64,000 nt of DNA from Nitratireductor sp. (lineage in GTDB: Bacteria; Pseudomonadota; Alphaproteobacteria; Rhizobiales; Rhizobiaceae). Shown here in pieces: positions 35,202 to 43,800 of the stretch. The notes under the pieces are model-generated. The model saw only the letters and a program-made list of their open reading frames with translations. It made no database searches and had not been told where the DNA came from. Position numbers and translations under genes: made by a program. The stretch spans positions 3,400,729 through 3,464,728 of the forward strand of contig NZ_CP051236.1 in NCBI RefSeq assembly GCF_017794765.1, read 5' to 3'. The first letter of the stretch is position 1; every line of letters starts with the position of its first letter.

Positions 35202-36071
35202 GTGGCCAGCATCATGACCAACACTTCTGCGATGGTTGCATTGCAGAGCCTGAAGGCGACCAACAAGGCCATGGACGTGGTCCAGGGCCGCATCTCCACC
35301 GGCTACCGCGTTGCCGAAGCGAGCGACAACGCCGCCTATTGGTCCATCGCGACGACAATGCGTTCCGACAACAAGGCCTTATCGGCGGTTCAGGACGCAC
35401 TGGGGCTGGGCGCCGGCAAGATTGACACATCCTACACGGCCATGAACAACGTTCTGGAAGCAGTGGATGCGATCAAGTCCAAATTGGTGACAGCGCGCGG
35501 CGCGAGTGCGGAGAACCAGGGCAAGATCCAGGCCGAGATCGACATCCTGCTTGACCACATCAAGAGCGCCGCCACCGGCGCAAGCTATGCCGGAACCAAC
35601 ATTCTCGCAACCGATGACACCGGAAACGTCGAAGTCGTTTCATCCTATAATCGCTCTTCAGCCGGAACGGTCTCGGTCGACACGATCAAAATCGACATCG
35701 CCAGCGTGAAACTGTTTGCCGCGGGCGGGCTTCCAGGCGGTCTGGCCGACGACATCATGCTCATCGACATCGTGACCAATGGGACAGACGCAGACATCGA
35801 CGGCTACCTGACAGATGTTGAGACAGCCCTGTCGAACATGTCCAATGCCGCAGCCGATCTCGGTGCAGCCAAGACGCGTCTCGATCTGCAGAAAGACTTC
35901 GTCTCCAACCTGATGGACTCCATCGAGCGCGGCGTCGGGCAGCTTGTCGACGCTGACATGAACGAGGAATCCACACGGCTTCAGGCTCTACAGGTACAGC
36001 AACAGCTTGGCATTCAGGCGCTCGCCATCGCCAATCAGAACGCGCAGAGCATCCTGTCCCTCTTCAAGTAG
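35202..36071 (+). CDS. flaB: Flagellin B
   Basis: This second 289-residue flagellin is a tandem paralogue of FlaA with the same D0/D1 ends (MTNTSAMVALQSLKATNKAM, STGYRVAEASDNAAYWSIAT, QVQQQLGIQALAIANQNAQS ILSLFK) and a different, short middle region (about 150-215). The start is GTG 35202 with GAGGT six bases upstream; an internal ATG at 35214 is possible but further from the site. It has its own control region with CtrA-like sites and its own terminator, so it can be expressed separately from flaA. Rhizobia often use several flagellins in one complex filament. Confidence 0.95.
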   Translation: MASIMTNTSAMVALQSLKATNKAMDVVQGRISTGYRVAEASDNAAYWSIATTMRSDNKALSAVQDALGLGAGKIDTSYTAMNNVLEAVDAIKSKLVTARGASAENQGKIQAEIDILLDHIKSAATGASYAGTNILATDDTGNVEVVSSYNRSSAGTVSVDTIKIDIASVKLFAAGGLPGGLADDIMLIDIVTNGTDADIDGYLTDVETALSNMSNAAADLGAAKTRLDLQKDFVSNLMDSIERGVGQLVDADMNEESTRLQALQVQQQLGIQALAIANQNAQSILSLFK

Positions 36072-36100
36072 GCAAAAGCCCGCAGCCACGCCGTTCTTAC

Positions 36101-36130
36101 AATGGGGTCGCATCGCGGCCCCATTTCATT
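36101..36130 (+). terminator. Terminator of flaB
   Basis: An 11-bp stem AATGGGGTCGC/GCGGCCCCATT with an ATC loop (36101-36125) is followed by TCATTTT. An ATG that could extend fliF (36102) falls in this stem, which argues against the longer fliF start. Confidence 0.8.
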
Positions 36131-36132
36131 TT

Positions 36133-36153
36133 CGCACAAGTTTCGGCGTCTAG
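36133..36153 (+). promoter_or_regulatory. Flagellar class II promoter box before fliF
   Basis: CGCACAAG, nine bases, then CTAG; the -10-like hexamer is TAGTCT. It lies between the flaB terminator and the fliF TTG, ending 35 bases before it. Confidence 0.7.
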
Positions 36154-36188
36154 TCTCCCGGACAGAACTCGTATGGGAGCATTGGGCG

Positions 36189-37829
36189 TTGCCTGAGCAA
36201 ATTCAGACCGTCGTTGAAAACCTGAAAAGCCTCGGCCCTCGCCGGCTTGCCCTTCTTGGGGGCATGCTGGCACTTTTCATGGCCGTCATCGTCGCCGGCG
36301 CGGCCTATCTCAACAGGCCCGCGTATGAAACTCTTTATGTCGGGCTCGATCGGTCCGACGTGAACCAGATCGGGCTGGTTCTGGGCGAGGCAGGCATCGG
36401 TTTTGATGTGGTCTCGGATGGGACGGCAGTTCTGGTCCCTGCCGGGAAAACCGCGCAGGCACGCATGTTGCTGGCCGAGAAGGGACTGCCCAGCAGCACC
36501 AATGCCGGCTACGAGCTCTTCGACAATGTCGGCTCCCTGGGTCTCACCACCTTCATGCAGCAAGTGACGCGCGTTCGAGCTCTTGAAGGCGAGATTGCCC
36601 GCACCATTCAGTCTCTTGCCGGCATCAAGGCAGCGCGGGTTCACATCGTCATGCAGGAACGCGGCACGTTCCGCACTGAAGAACGCCAGCCCTCGGCCTC
36701 CGTCGTCATCCGCGCTTCCAGCCTTGATGCAACCAACGCAGCCGCCTCGATCCGCTATCTGGTCGCAGCCGCAGTGCCCGGTCTGGACGCGGAGAAAGTG
36801 ACCGTTCTCGATTCGACCGGCACGCTGCTGGCCGCCGGCGACGATCCGTCCAACAGCACCGCGCAACGTTCCATAGGCGTTGAACGCACGGTCGAAAACC
36901 AGATCGAGCAGAATATTCGCCGCGCGCTGGCGCCCTATCTGGGCCCAGACAACTTCCGCGCCAGCGTCAAAGCAGACGTAAACACCGACGCCCGTCAGAT
37001 CGAGGAGGTCATTTATGACCCGAACTCACGCGTCGAACGGTCGGTTCAGGTCGTCCGCTCCAGCGACAGCGCCAATCGCGAAACAGCCATTCAGCCAACC
37101 TCGGTGGCTCAGAATCTTCCCGAGGACGACACTGCCGCCACGGCGGGTCCGAAATCCTCCGAGGAAAGCGAACGTCGTGAGGAAACTACCAATTATGAGC
37201 TGAACACCAAGCGCATCGCCACCACCAGCAACGGATACAGCGTCGACAAGATGTCGATTGCCGTGGTGGTCAATCAGGCAAGAATCCTGGAGATCCTCGG
37301 CCCCAGCGCCACGCCCGATCAGATCAATGCCCGGATTGCAGAAATTCAGAATGTCGTTGCCTCTGCTACCGGCTTCAACGAAGCTCGCGGCGACGTGATC
37401 AATGTCTCGTCGGTCGAGTTCATCGACGGCCTCGACGGTACACCGATGCCTGAGCCGGGCATTCTCGATACCGTCGGACAGCATACAGGTACTCTGATCA
37501 ACGCAGCCGCCTTCATCCTCGTCGCGTTTCTCGTCACCTGGTTCGGTCTTAAGCCGATCGGCACCAACCTCATGCGCCCGGCCATAGCGCAGGGTCCGGT
37601 TTCCGACGACATGCAGCGGGCTCTTCCCAATCACGAAGAAGAGCAGGCGCGCCTGACGGATGGCGGGTACTCAGATCCCGAGTTCGAGGAAGACGACACC
37701 TACGGCACGCACCGGCTCAAGATCCGTCCCGCTCCACAGGAACGCCTGGCCCGCATGGTCGACCTCAATGAGGAGCGCACCGCCCACATTCTTCGCAAAT
37801 GGGCGCGCGCTGAGGCGGAGGCCGGTTGA
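36189..37829 (+). CDS. fliF: Flagellar MS-ring protein FliF
   Basis: This 546-residue protein builds the MS ring. It has a membrane helix at about 20-42 and ring-building motifs (YETLYVGLDRSDVNQIGLVL; ARVHIVMQERGTFRTEERQP SASVV). A low-complexity loop lies at 280-320, a second membrane helix at about 420-440 and a C-terminal FliG-binding tail. The start is TTG 36189 (LPEQIQTVVENL), with GGGAG upstream. The frame is open to 36102, but that region holds the flaB terminator and the promoter box. In S. meliloti fliF precedes visN; here it heads fliF-fliH-like-motB-motC-fliK. In Brucella fliF is the known target of FtcR. Confidence 0.94.
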   Translation: MPEQIQTVVENLKSLGPRRLALLGGMLALFMAVIVAGAAYLNRPAYETLYVGLDRSDVNQIGLVLGEAGIGFDVVSDGTAVLVPAGKTAQARMLLAEKGLPSSTNAGYELFDNVGSLGLTTFMQQVTRVRALEGEIARTIQSLAGIKAARVHIVMQERGTFRTEERQPSASVVIRASSLDATNAAASIRYLVAAAVPGLDAEKVTVLDSTGTLLAAGDDPSNSTAQRSIGVERTVENQIEQNIRRALAPYLGPDNFRASVKADVNTDARQIEEVIYDPNSRVERSVQVVRSSDSANRETAIQPTSVAQNLPEDDTAATAGPKSSEESERREETTNYELNTKRIATTSNGYSVDKMSIAVVVNQARILEILGPSATPDQINARIAEIQNVVASATGFNEARGDVINVSSVEFIDGLDGTPMPEPGILDTVGQHTGTLINAAAFILVAFLVTWFGLKPIGTNLMRPAIAQGPVSDDMQRALPNHEEEQARLTDGGYSDPEFEEDDTYGTHRLKIRPAPQERLARMVDLNEERTAHILRKWARAEAEAG

Positions 37830-38476
37830 TGTCTTCCGGTCTTTCGCTCTTCGACGTTCTGCCAGACTTTGGCACCCCGGCCCCGCCAGTCTCATCGCGC
37901 AGGGCGGAGAGCAGCCACTTCGATTCCCTCATCGAGCGTCCGGAGCCCCCTGCCAGGGAGGCGGTCCCTCCATTGCAGACCCAGGTTGACGAGATGATCG
38001 CGGCAGCGGAAGCCGCACTGGCGGAGAAGCTCGCGCATGAACATGCCGTAGCCCTCCAACAGGAACGTCAACGGCACGCTGAAGAGCTGGATGCACTGCG
38101 CAATCAAATGGGCGAAGCAGTGGGGCAGGCGATCGAAACGCGTTTTGCCGCGCTGGAGAATGACCTGGTCGCACTGACCTCACAAGCCACATCACGGATT
38201 CTCAGCAGTGTTCTGACGGAAGATCTTCAGAAGCGGTCGATCGCGGAACTGGAGCGCGTGATACGCAGCGCTGTTGATGATCGGGAAAGCCTGCGCATTC
38301 GCGCCAGTGGTTCTCCGGCCTTATGGGAAAGTCTGAAGGCGGGGCTCGGCGAGAAGGCGCGTCATGTCGATTTTGCGGAAGCCCCCGGATTCGACATCAG
38401 TATCTCAGTCGATGAAGAACTTTTTGAAACCCGGCTTACGGAGTGGTCGGAAACACTTGCAGGATTGATCTCATGA
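37829..38476 (+). CDS. FliH-like flagellar export ATPase regulator
   Basis: This 215-residue soluble protein follows fliF with start and stop overlapped (TGATG). Residues about 45-105 form a charged coiled coil (MIAAAEAALAEKLAHEHAVA LQQERQRHAEE) and the C-terminus a compact domain (ERVIRSAVDDRESLRIRASG). The layout is that of FliH, the negative regulator that docks FliI to the C ring. Rhizobial versions are very divergent and usually unnamed. Position and architecture support the call; direct similarity is weak. Confidence 0.6.
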   Translation: MSSGLSLFDVLPDFGTPAPPVSSRRAESSHFDSLIERPEPPAREAVPPLQTQVDEMIAAAEAALAEKLAHEHAVALQQERQRHAEELDALRNQMGEAVGQAIETRFAALENDLVALTSQATSRILSSVLTEDLQKRSIAELERVIRSAVDDRESLRIRASGSPALWESLKAGLGEKARHVDFAEAPGFDISISVDEELFETRLTEWSETLAGLIS

Positions 38477-39807
38477 GCGTCGCCGAGAACGAGGATCGCG
38501 CCTCGGAGATCATTATCGTTCGTCGCGGCGGCGGCGACGAAGACGAGGGCCATCACGGCGGTGCATGGAAGATCGCTTTCGCGGATTTCATGACCGCCAT
38601 GATGTGCTTCTTCCTGGTCATGTGGCTTATCAACGCGACCGACGAAGATACGAAAACCGCGCTTGCAAGTTACTTCAACTCCGTGCAGCTCATTGACCGC
38701 AACACGAGCAGCAAGGGTCTTGAGGACGTCGACGGCGATCCGGTCGATAGCGCGCCGAACGATGTGGAGGATGACGCACCGGGCGCTCCATCGGAAAATC
38801 AGGAGCAGACATCCGGGCCAATGAGTTTCGAGAATTCAGTTGGCCAGTCGGACATCCAGAAATTGTCTGACGAGAACCTGTTTTCTGATCCGTATGCCGT
38901 GCTTGCCGAAATCGCGTCCAACACCGACACGATGCAGAACATTTCCCAGAAAGGGGATGGAGGCGCGCAGATTGCGGGTCCTTCCTCAGGTGCGTCCGGA
39001 GGAGAATCCTACCGCGATCCATTTGCACCCGATTTCTGGTCGCAGCAGGTCGCGCGCCCGCAGATCGGTGTCCATGGCGATCCCGACAATGCACGTGAAA
39101 ACCCTGCCGGAACCGATGTCGATCTCCCGAGCAACGGCGCGAATCTGCCACCAGCCGTGGCCCGGGAAGCTGCCGAGGCCGAGGCTGGAACCGAAATCGC
39201 TCTGGAACCGGTTCGCGAGGTTCAGCCCCTGAAACCCCTGGAGCGGGAAGAAACGGTCGCACAGGAAACCGCTCCTCCCGAAAAACCACAGATGAGCGAT
39301 GCCTCGGAAGTGTCCGCCGAGCCTCCCGCAGAGGATGCGCTGGACAGAGGCGAGCAGCTTGCCGAGAAAATTCGCTCTCAGCTTGCTGCACAGTTCGCCG
39401 GAACGCCGCTTGAGAGCTCCATATCCGTTGTCGCAACGGATGAGGGTGTGCTTGTTTCTATTACCGACGATCTTGAAAACGGCATGTTCCCGGTAGGATC
39501 GGCAGTACCGCAACGCGAACTCGTTCTCGCGATGGACAAGATCGGCCAGACCTTGAGCGAACAGTCGGGCAAGGTGAGCGTGCGAGGCCACACGGATGGA
39601 CGTCCCTTCCGCAGCGAGACTTATGACAACTGGCGTCTATCCAGCGCACGCGCTCAGGCCGCCTACTACATGCTGGTGCGCGGTGGGCTGGATGAGATGC
39701 GCATCGAGCAGGTAGCAGGTTTTGCCGATCGCAAGCTCAAGGTGCCGGAAGACCCGTATGCCAGCGCCAACCGCCGCATCGAAATCCTCCTGGAAGTGCC
39801 ACGATGA
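38473..39807 (+). CDS. motB: Flagellar motor stator protein MotB
   Basis: This 444-residue stator subunit has the channel helix FADFMTAMMCFFLVMWLINA (about 37-56) with its proton-carrying Asp. A long acidic, low-complexity periplasmic linker (about 75-290) is typical of rhizobial MotB. The C-terminal OmpA-like peptidoglycan-binding domain (about 330-440) shows SVRGHTDGRPFRSETYDNWR LSSARAQAAYYMLVRGG. ATG 38473 overlaps the FliH-like gene, and the end overlaps motC. The rhizobial linker is the part thought to contact MotC. Confidence 0.95.
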   Translation: MSVAENEDRASEIIIVRRGGGDEDEGHHGGAWKIAFADFMTAMMCFFLVMWLINATDEDTKTALASYFNSVQLIDRNTSSKGLEDVDGDPVDSAPNDVEDDAPGAPSENQEQTSGPMSFENSVGQSDIQKLSDENLFSDPYAVLAEIASNTDTMQNISQKGDGGAQIAGPSSGASGGESYRDPFAPDFWSQQVARPQIGVHGDPDNARENPAGTDVDLPSNGANLPPAVAREAAEAEAGTEIALEPVREVQPLKPLEREETVAQETAPPEKPQMSDASEVSAEPPAEDALDRGEQLAEKIRSQLAAQFAGTPLESSISVVATDEGVLVSITDDLENGMFPVGSAVPQRELVLAMDKIGQTLSEQSGKVSVRGHTDGRPFRSETYDNWRLSSARAQAAYYMLVRGGLDEMRIEQVAGFADRKLKVPEDPYASANRRIEILLEVPR

Positions 39808-41087
39808 GGGCAGTTGCGAGATTCGCCGCTATTCTGATAACCGGTCTCGTCGTCGAAACCGGTGCGCAGGCGGCGTCCATGCAGCCCTATCAGATGGTTC
39901 GCTCGCTTCAGCGTGTTCAAGACCGCATCGCGGACGGCGACCATGCAGCCCTGCCCATGCAGCAAAAGCTGCTCGGCATCATCGACAGCCGCATACGCAA
40001 AGCCGACCCGGCGGATTTCTCGGATCCGCGGAACCTGCAGGCATTGCTGATATACGGCTTAAGCGGCGGCAATCCCAAGACGCTCGAACTGCTCTTCTCC
40101 AGACTCTCTTTGGGTGCCGAGGAGGCCCGGCTCGGAGAAGCAATAGTGCGCTATGCGCTTGGAGACTTCACTGCGGCCCGGTCTGTGCTTCAGGAGATCG
40201 ATCCAAAGTCCCTTCCACCGGAAGTGGGGCCACCTGTCGCTCTCGTCAGCGCAACAGTGACGGCGCGGGACAATCCGCTTTTTGCGGTTCGAATGCTTGA
40301 TGAGGCACGGCTTCTCAGTCCTGGGACCCTCATAGAGGAAGCAGCCCTGCGGCGAAGCATCCCGCTGGCTGCCGCCCTCAAGGATACCGAGCGGCTTGCG
40401 CGGGCATCGGAACAGTATGTCCGGCGCTTTCTGCGCTCGCCCTACGCCACACAGTTCGTCGACACATTCGTGGCCGCTGTGGTGGAGTTGCACGAGACTG
40501 TCGACCCTTCCATGGTCGACGAAGTCACTGCACAAATGTCCGATGAACAAGCGAGGATCGTGTATCTGCGGCTTGCCCGCAAGAGCGCCATTGAGGGTTA
40601 TGAGCGGCTCCTCGCCTTCGCTTCGCAAAAGGCCATGGCCTATGGCCATGACGCAGACGGAGGCAGCGATCCACGCGCCGTTCTCTACGCGAACATGGCT
40701 TCCGTCAGTTCGGACAATGTGGACGACGTCCTGACCGCCCTGAACAGCATCGATCGTCACCGGCTATCGAAAGCCGATCAGGAACTGCTCGATGCGGCCG
40801 TCGCCATAGCCAAGGCGGTTCTTGACGAACCACGGCACACCTCGGCCCTCGTAGCGGAGCCCCAACCGAAACTTGTGGACGCACGCCTGCCTGACGAAGA
40901 AATTTCCGATGAAGACGACAGCAGCGCCGAGATCGCGGAAAGCGCTGCATCTCTCATGACGCCGGAGGCTGCTGACCCCGTTTTCCCCGGCGATCCGGAG
41001 AATGATGAGGCAGATAGCTATCTGAAGGAAATGCGCAGCAAGCTCGACGACATCGATGCGCTGCTCGGAAAGGAAACCGTACAATGA
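39804..41087 (+). CDS. motC: Periplasmic motility protein MotC
   Basis: This 427-residue periplasmic protein, special to rhizobial motors, interacts with the periplasmic part of MotB and is needed for rotation. It has a Sec signal peptide (1-23, ending GAQAAS) and a helical-repeat-like body (PRNLQALLIYGLSGGNPKTL ELLFSRL ... ALRRSIPLAAALKDTERLAR). The acidic C-terminus ends EMRSKLDDIDALLGKETVQ. Its chaperone is MotE (31438). It overlaps both neighbours by four bases. Confidence 0.93.
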   Translation: MRAVARFAAILITGLVVETGAQAASMQPYQMVRSLQRVQDRIADGDHAALPMQQKLLGIIDSRIRKADPADFSDPRNLQALLIYGLSGGNPKTLELLFSRLSLGAEEARLGEAIVRYALGDFTAARSVLQEIDPKSLPPEVGPPVALVSATVTARDNPLFAVRMLDEARLLSPGTLIEEAALRRSIPLAAALKDTERLARASEQYVRRFLRSPYATQFVDTFVAAVVELHETVDPSMVDEVTAQMSDEQARIVYLRLARKSAIEGYERLLAFASQKAMAYGHDADGGSDPRAVLYANMASVSSDNVDDVLTALNSIDRHRLSKADQELLDAAVAIAKAVLDEPRHTSALVAEPQPKLVDARLPDEEISDEDDSSAEIAESAASLMTPEAADPVFPGDPENDEADSYLKEMRSKLDDIDALLGKETVQ

Positions 41088-42361
41088 ATCCCGCCATTAG
41101 CCGGAGTTTGCCGACCACCCTGCAGACGCTGGACGCGGGGTCCCAGAAGCGGGCGGGCGGAGAGCCATTTTCGTCGGCCTTCGAGGAAGCTCTGACGGAA
41201 ACCCGCAACGCCAGGGGCGACAGGGAGAAGAAAACCAGCGAGGAAACCACAGGCTGGAAGCCGATACGCTGGACGCTCGCCGAAGGTCTGGGTGCGCGAA
41301 AAGAGCCCACCAGCGATGAAGAACCGCCGACCGAAGGCAGCGAACTGCAGCACCTTCCCGAGACACTTTCTCCTCAAACGAATGCACCCGTCCCCAGTAG
41401 ATTGAACGGCGAAACAGGTGACGCCAAGGGTGACGAAAGAGCGGCTGAAACGGGGGGCGAAATTCCGGGCGACGAGAATGGCCACGCAGTGCAATCCGGT
41501 GAGGTACCAACGGCCACGCCCCCGGTCTCCGAAGGCGCACTCGCTGCGCCACAGATGGTTTCAGGACAACCTCTTGTTCAGACGAGCGAGCGGGCCCAGG
41601 AACGCGTAGTGCCAGCCAAACCGTCGGACAAGGCCGGGCAACCTCTTCCTGAACTGCCAGGTGCACCTGAGAAAGCCGCTTTGCCTGTCGGTGAAAAGCC
41701 TTCCACGCCAGCAGCCATCGAGCAGGCGGCCAAACAACCTGGCAAGCCCGATGCGGCGCTGCGAGGCCCTGGCGGTAACGAGGGGCCTACGCGTGAGAAT
41801 GCCCAGCAGCAACAACAGGAAATCCGCGTTGTCTCGATCCAGCGTGCGCCCGCCCCGGCCCCCACGGTCGGTGGCGACCAGACCCCTCTGGCCTCGCGCG
41901 CCGGAATGAGTGAGGCAGCACAGTTGCAGGCCAGCCAGCAGGGCGAAGCAGGAAAGATGGTGCAGACCCTGAAGATCCAGCTTCAGCCGGCCGAGCTCGG
42001 GACGGTGACAGCCAAGCTGCGTCTCGTGGGCGAGCAATTGATGGTTGATCTGCAGGTTGAAAGCACCGAGGCGCGTCATCGCCTCAGCACCGACAGCGAG
42101 TCCATCGTGAAAGCGCTGCGCTCACTCGGCTACGACATTGACCGGGTCACCGTTCAACAATCCACTCCCGGAGGTCAAAGCAACACCGCGACCGGCGGCA
42201 ACACACGCGATGGAGCATTCCAGTCCATGAGCGACAGTCGTGGCGAAGGCGATCCTTCACGGGGAACCGGCGGCGATCGCTCCACCCGTGAAGAAGCCGG
42301 CAATGGTGGCAGGCAGTCACAGGATACCGCCGATGCGTCACATAGCGGCCTGTATATTTAG
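41084..42361 (+). CDS. fliK: Flagellar hook-length control protein FliK (MotD)
   Basis: This 425-residue protein has a long unordered, Pro/Glu/Gln-rich ruler region (1-285). Its C-terminal Flg_hook domain (about 290-370) reads TLKIQLQPAELGTVTAKLRL VGEQLMVDLQVESTEARHRL. This is the gene first named motD in S. meliloti and later recognised as fliK. It sets hook length and triggers the FlhB switch. The last 29 bases overlap the start of the transglycosylase gene. Confidence 0.92.
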   Translation: MNPAISRSLPTTLQTLDAGSQKRAGGEPFSSAFEEALTETRNARGDREKKTSEETTGWKPIRWTLAEGLGARKEPTSDEEPPTEGSELQHLPETLSPQTNAPVPSRLNGETGDAKGDERAAETGGEIPGDENGHAVQSGEVPTATPPVSEGALAAPQMVSGQPLVQTSERAQERVVPAKPSDKAGQPLPELPGAPEKAALPVGEKPSTPAAIEQAAKQPGKPDAALRGPGGNEGPTRENAQQQQQEIRVVSIQRAPAPAPTVGGDQTPLASRAGMSEAAQLQASQQGEAGKMVQTLKIQLQPAELGTVTAKLRLVGEQLMVDLQVESTEARHRLSTDSESIVKALRSLGYDIDRVTVQQSTPGGQSNTATGGNTRDGAFQSMSDSRGEGDPSRGTGGDRSTREEAGNGGRQSQDTADASHSGLYI

Positions 42362-42887
42362 TCTTTCAGTGATGGCCGGCAGTGCCCAGGCCGCGGCAAA
42401 CGCCTGCGAAGGTGAAATCCTTCGTGCAGCGGAAACTTACCACGTGCCAGCCGGCATTCTCTATGCCGTGGGACTGACGGAAACCGGCGTGAAAGGAAGC
42501 TTGCAGCCCTACGCGCTCAACATCGAAGGGAAAGCTGTCTTCGCTCGCAGCGCTGCAGATGCAATCCGCACCTTCGAACAGGCACGCAGCGAAGGCAAGA
42601 AACTGATCGATCTCGGCTGCATGCAAATCAATCACCACTACCATGGAGAGCATTTTCGAAATTTGCGCTCCATGCTGGACCCGCGCCAGAACGTCGATTA
42701 TGCCGCCCGATTTCTGATTCAACTCAAGCAGCGACATGGCTCCTGGTCGATGGCGGTGGCACGTTACCACGCCGGCCCCAATAACGACCCGGCCCAAAAA
42801 CGGTATGTTTGCCGCGTGATCACCAACATGGTCGCGACAGGCTTTGGTGCCTGGACACCGGAAGCACGCCGCTTCTGCAATCACTGA
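42333..42887 (+). CDS. Lytic transglycosylase of the flagellar cluster
   Basis: This 184-residue secreted SLT-type muramidase has a signal peptide in residues 1-22 (ending AGSAQAAA). The catalytic domain shows YHVPAGILYAVGLTETGVKG with the catalytic Glu in LTETG, then DLGCMQINHHYHG, DPRQNVDYAARFL and MAVARYHAGPNND, all standard SLT landmarks. The rod-binding protein FlgJ here (52528) lacks a muramidase domain, so this enzyme probably opens the wall for the rod. The start ATG 42333 is inside the fliK end; the longer frame from 42240 reads through fliK and has no signal peptide at its start. Confidence 0.9.
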   Translation: MRHIAACIFSLSVMAGSAQAAANACEGEILRAAETYHVPAGILYAVGLTETGVKGSLQPYALNIEGKAVFARSAADAIRTFEQARSEGKKLIDLGCMQINHHYHGEHFRNLRSMLDPRQNVDYAARFLIQLKQRHGSWSMAVARYHAGPNNDPAQKRYVCRVITNMVATGFGAWTPEARRFCNH

Positions 42888-43025
42888 TTGAATTCCCGCT
42901 TTCAGCGGAGCTCAGGAAACCCGCCCAACAGACTCCCCAATATTGACTCCTGAGATTTCATAGTTGTGCGTGATTCGCCCGACCAGTTACCACTTGATAC
43001 ATAAGTTGATTCGGAGGGCGGGCCG

Positions 43026-43700
43026 TTGATTGTCGTGATAGACGAGCGTGAGCTGGTGACTGAGGGTTATCACTCACTTTTCAATCGTGAGGGGGTTGCG
43101 AGCGCAGGGTTCGCACCGGACGAGTTTGGCGAATGGGTCGAAACTGTCGCTGACGACGAACTCAAGGCGGTGAGCGCATTCCTGCTCGGCCAGTGCGACG
43201 GGGGCAACATCCGGGCTCAGCGCATCCGCGAACGCTCCGCAGCGCCATTGATTGCACTCAGCGAGCGCAACTCGCTCGACGACACGCTGCGCATGTTCGA
43301 ATGGGGTGTCGACGATGTGGTGCGAAAACCGGTTCACATCCGCGAAATCCTTGCCCGCATCACGGCGATTCGCCGCCGTGCCCAGCAGGACACGGCAACA
43401 TTCACGGAAATCGGCGCCATGCGCATCTACTTCGACGGGCGCGATCCGGAAATTGAGGGACAACCACTTCCCCTGCCGCGCCGTGAACGCCGCATCCTGG
43501 AGTATCTGGCCAGCAACCCGACGCGCCGGGTGACCAAGACCCAGATCTTCAATGCCATCTACGGCATTTTCGATGAGGACGTCGAAGAGAACGTGGTGGA
43601 AAGCCACATCAGCAAACTGCGCAAGAAGCTGCGCGAGAAGCTTGGGTTCGACCCGATCGACTCCAAGCGGTACCTTGGCTACCGGCTGGCGGACGCCTGA
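43026..43700 (+). CDS. rem: OmpR-type flagellar regulator Rem/FtcR
   Basis: This 224-residue regulator activates class II flagellar genes in rhizobia (Rem) and Brucella (FtcR). The receiver half (1-115) keeps the acidic pair DE at 6-7, Ser in IALSE and Lys in VRKPVH, but the phospho-accepting Asp is missing where the third strand reads AFLLGQ. Phosphorylation control is therefore unlikely. The C-terminal winged helix (about 125-222) is complete: [40 protein letters not shown]. The start is TTG 43026 with GGAGGG upstream. It has no sensor kinase beside it and is a single-gene unit with its own terminator. Confidence 0.94.
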   Translation: MIVVIDERELVTEGYHSLFNREGVASAGFAPDEFGEWVETVADDELKAVSAFLLGQCDGGNIRAQRIRERSAAPLIALSERNSLDDTLRMFEWGVDDVVRKPVHIREILARITAIRRRAQQDTATFTEIGAMRIYFDGRDPEIEGQPLPLPRRERRILEYLASNPTRRVTKTQIFNAIYGIFDEDVEENVVESHISKLRKKLREKLGFDPIDSKRYLGYRLADA

Positions 43701-43716
43701 TCCGCCGGCTTTTTTT
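43684..43716 (+). terminator. Terminator of rem
   Basis: A stem of about 9 bp (GGCTGGCGGA with TCCGCCGGC, one G-U pair; 43684-43710) is followed by seven T residues. It overlaps the last codons of rem and separates it from the flgE promoter. Confidence 0.85.
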
Positions 43717-43741
43717 CTTCACAAAGCGTCATCACCAGTTT

Positions 43742-43762
43742 CACGCAAGTCACGTCTCCTAC
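43742..43762 (+). promoter_or_regulatory. Flagellar class II promoter box before flgE
   Basis: CACGCAAG, nine bases, then CTAC; the hexamer is TACCTT. It ends 38 bases before the flgE ATG and lies just after the rem terminator. Confidence 0.65.
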
Positions 43763-43800
43763 CTTGGCCGTGATCGGCGCAGACTACGAGGAGACTTCCG

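Noticed and set aside
36102..36188. An N-terminal extension of FliF from ATG 36102
   Set aside because: The region contains the flaB terminator stem and the promoter box, and the added residues are not FliF-like.
42240..42332. Longer start for the transglycosylase
   Set aside because: It would read inside fliK and put 31 extra residues in front of a good signal peptide.
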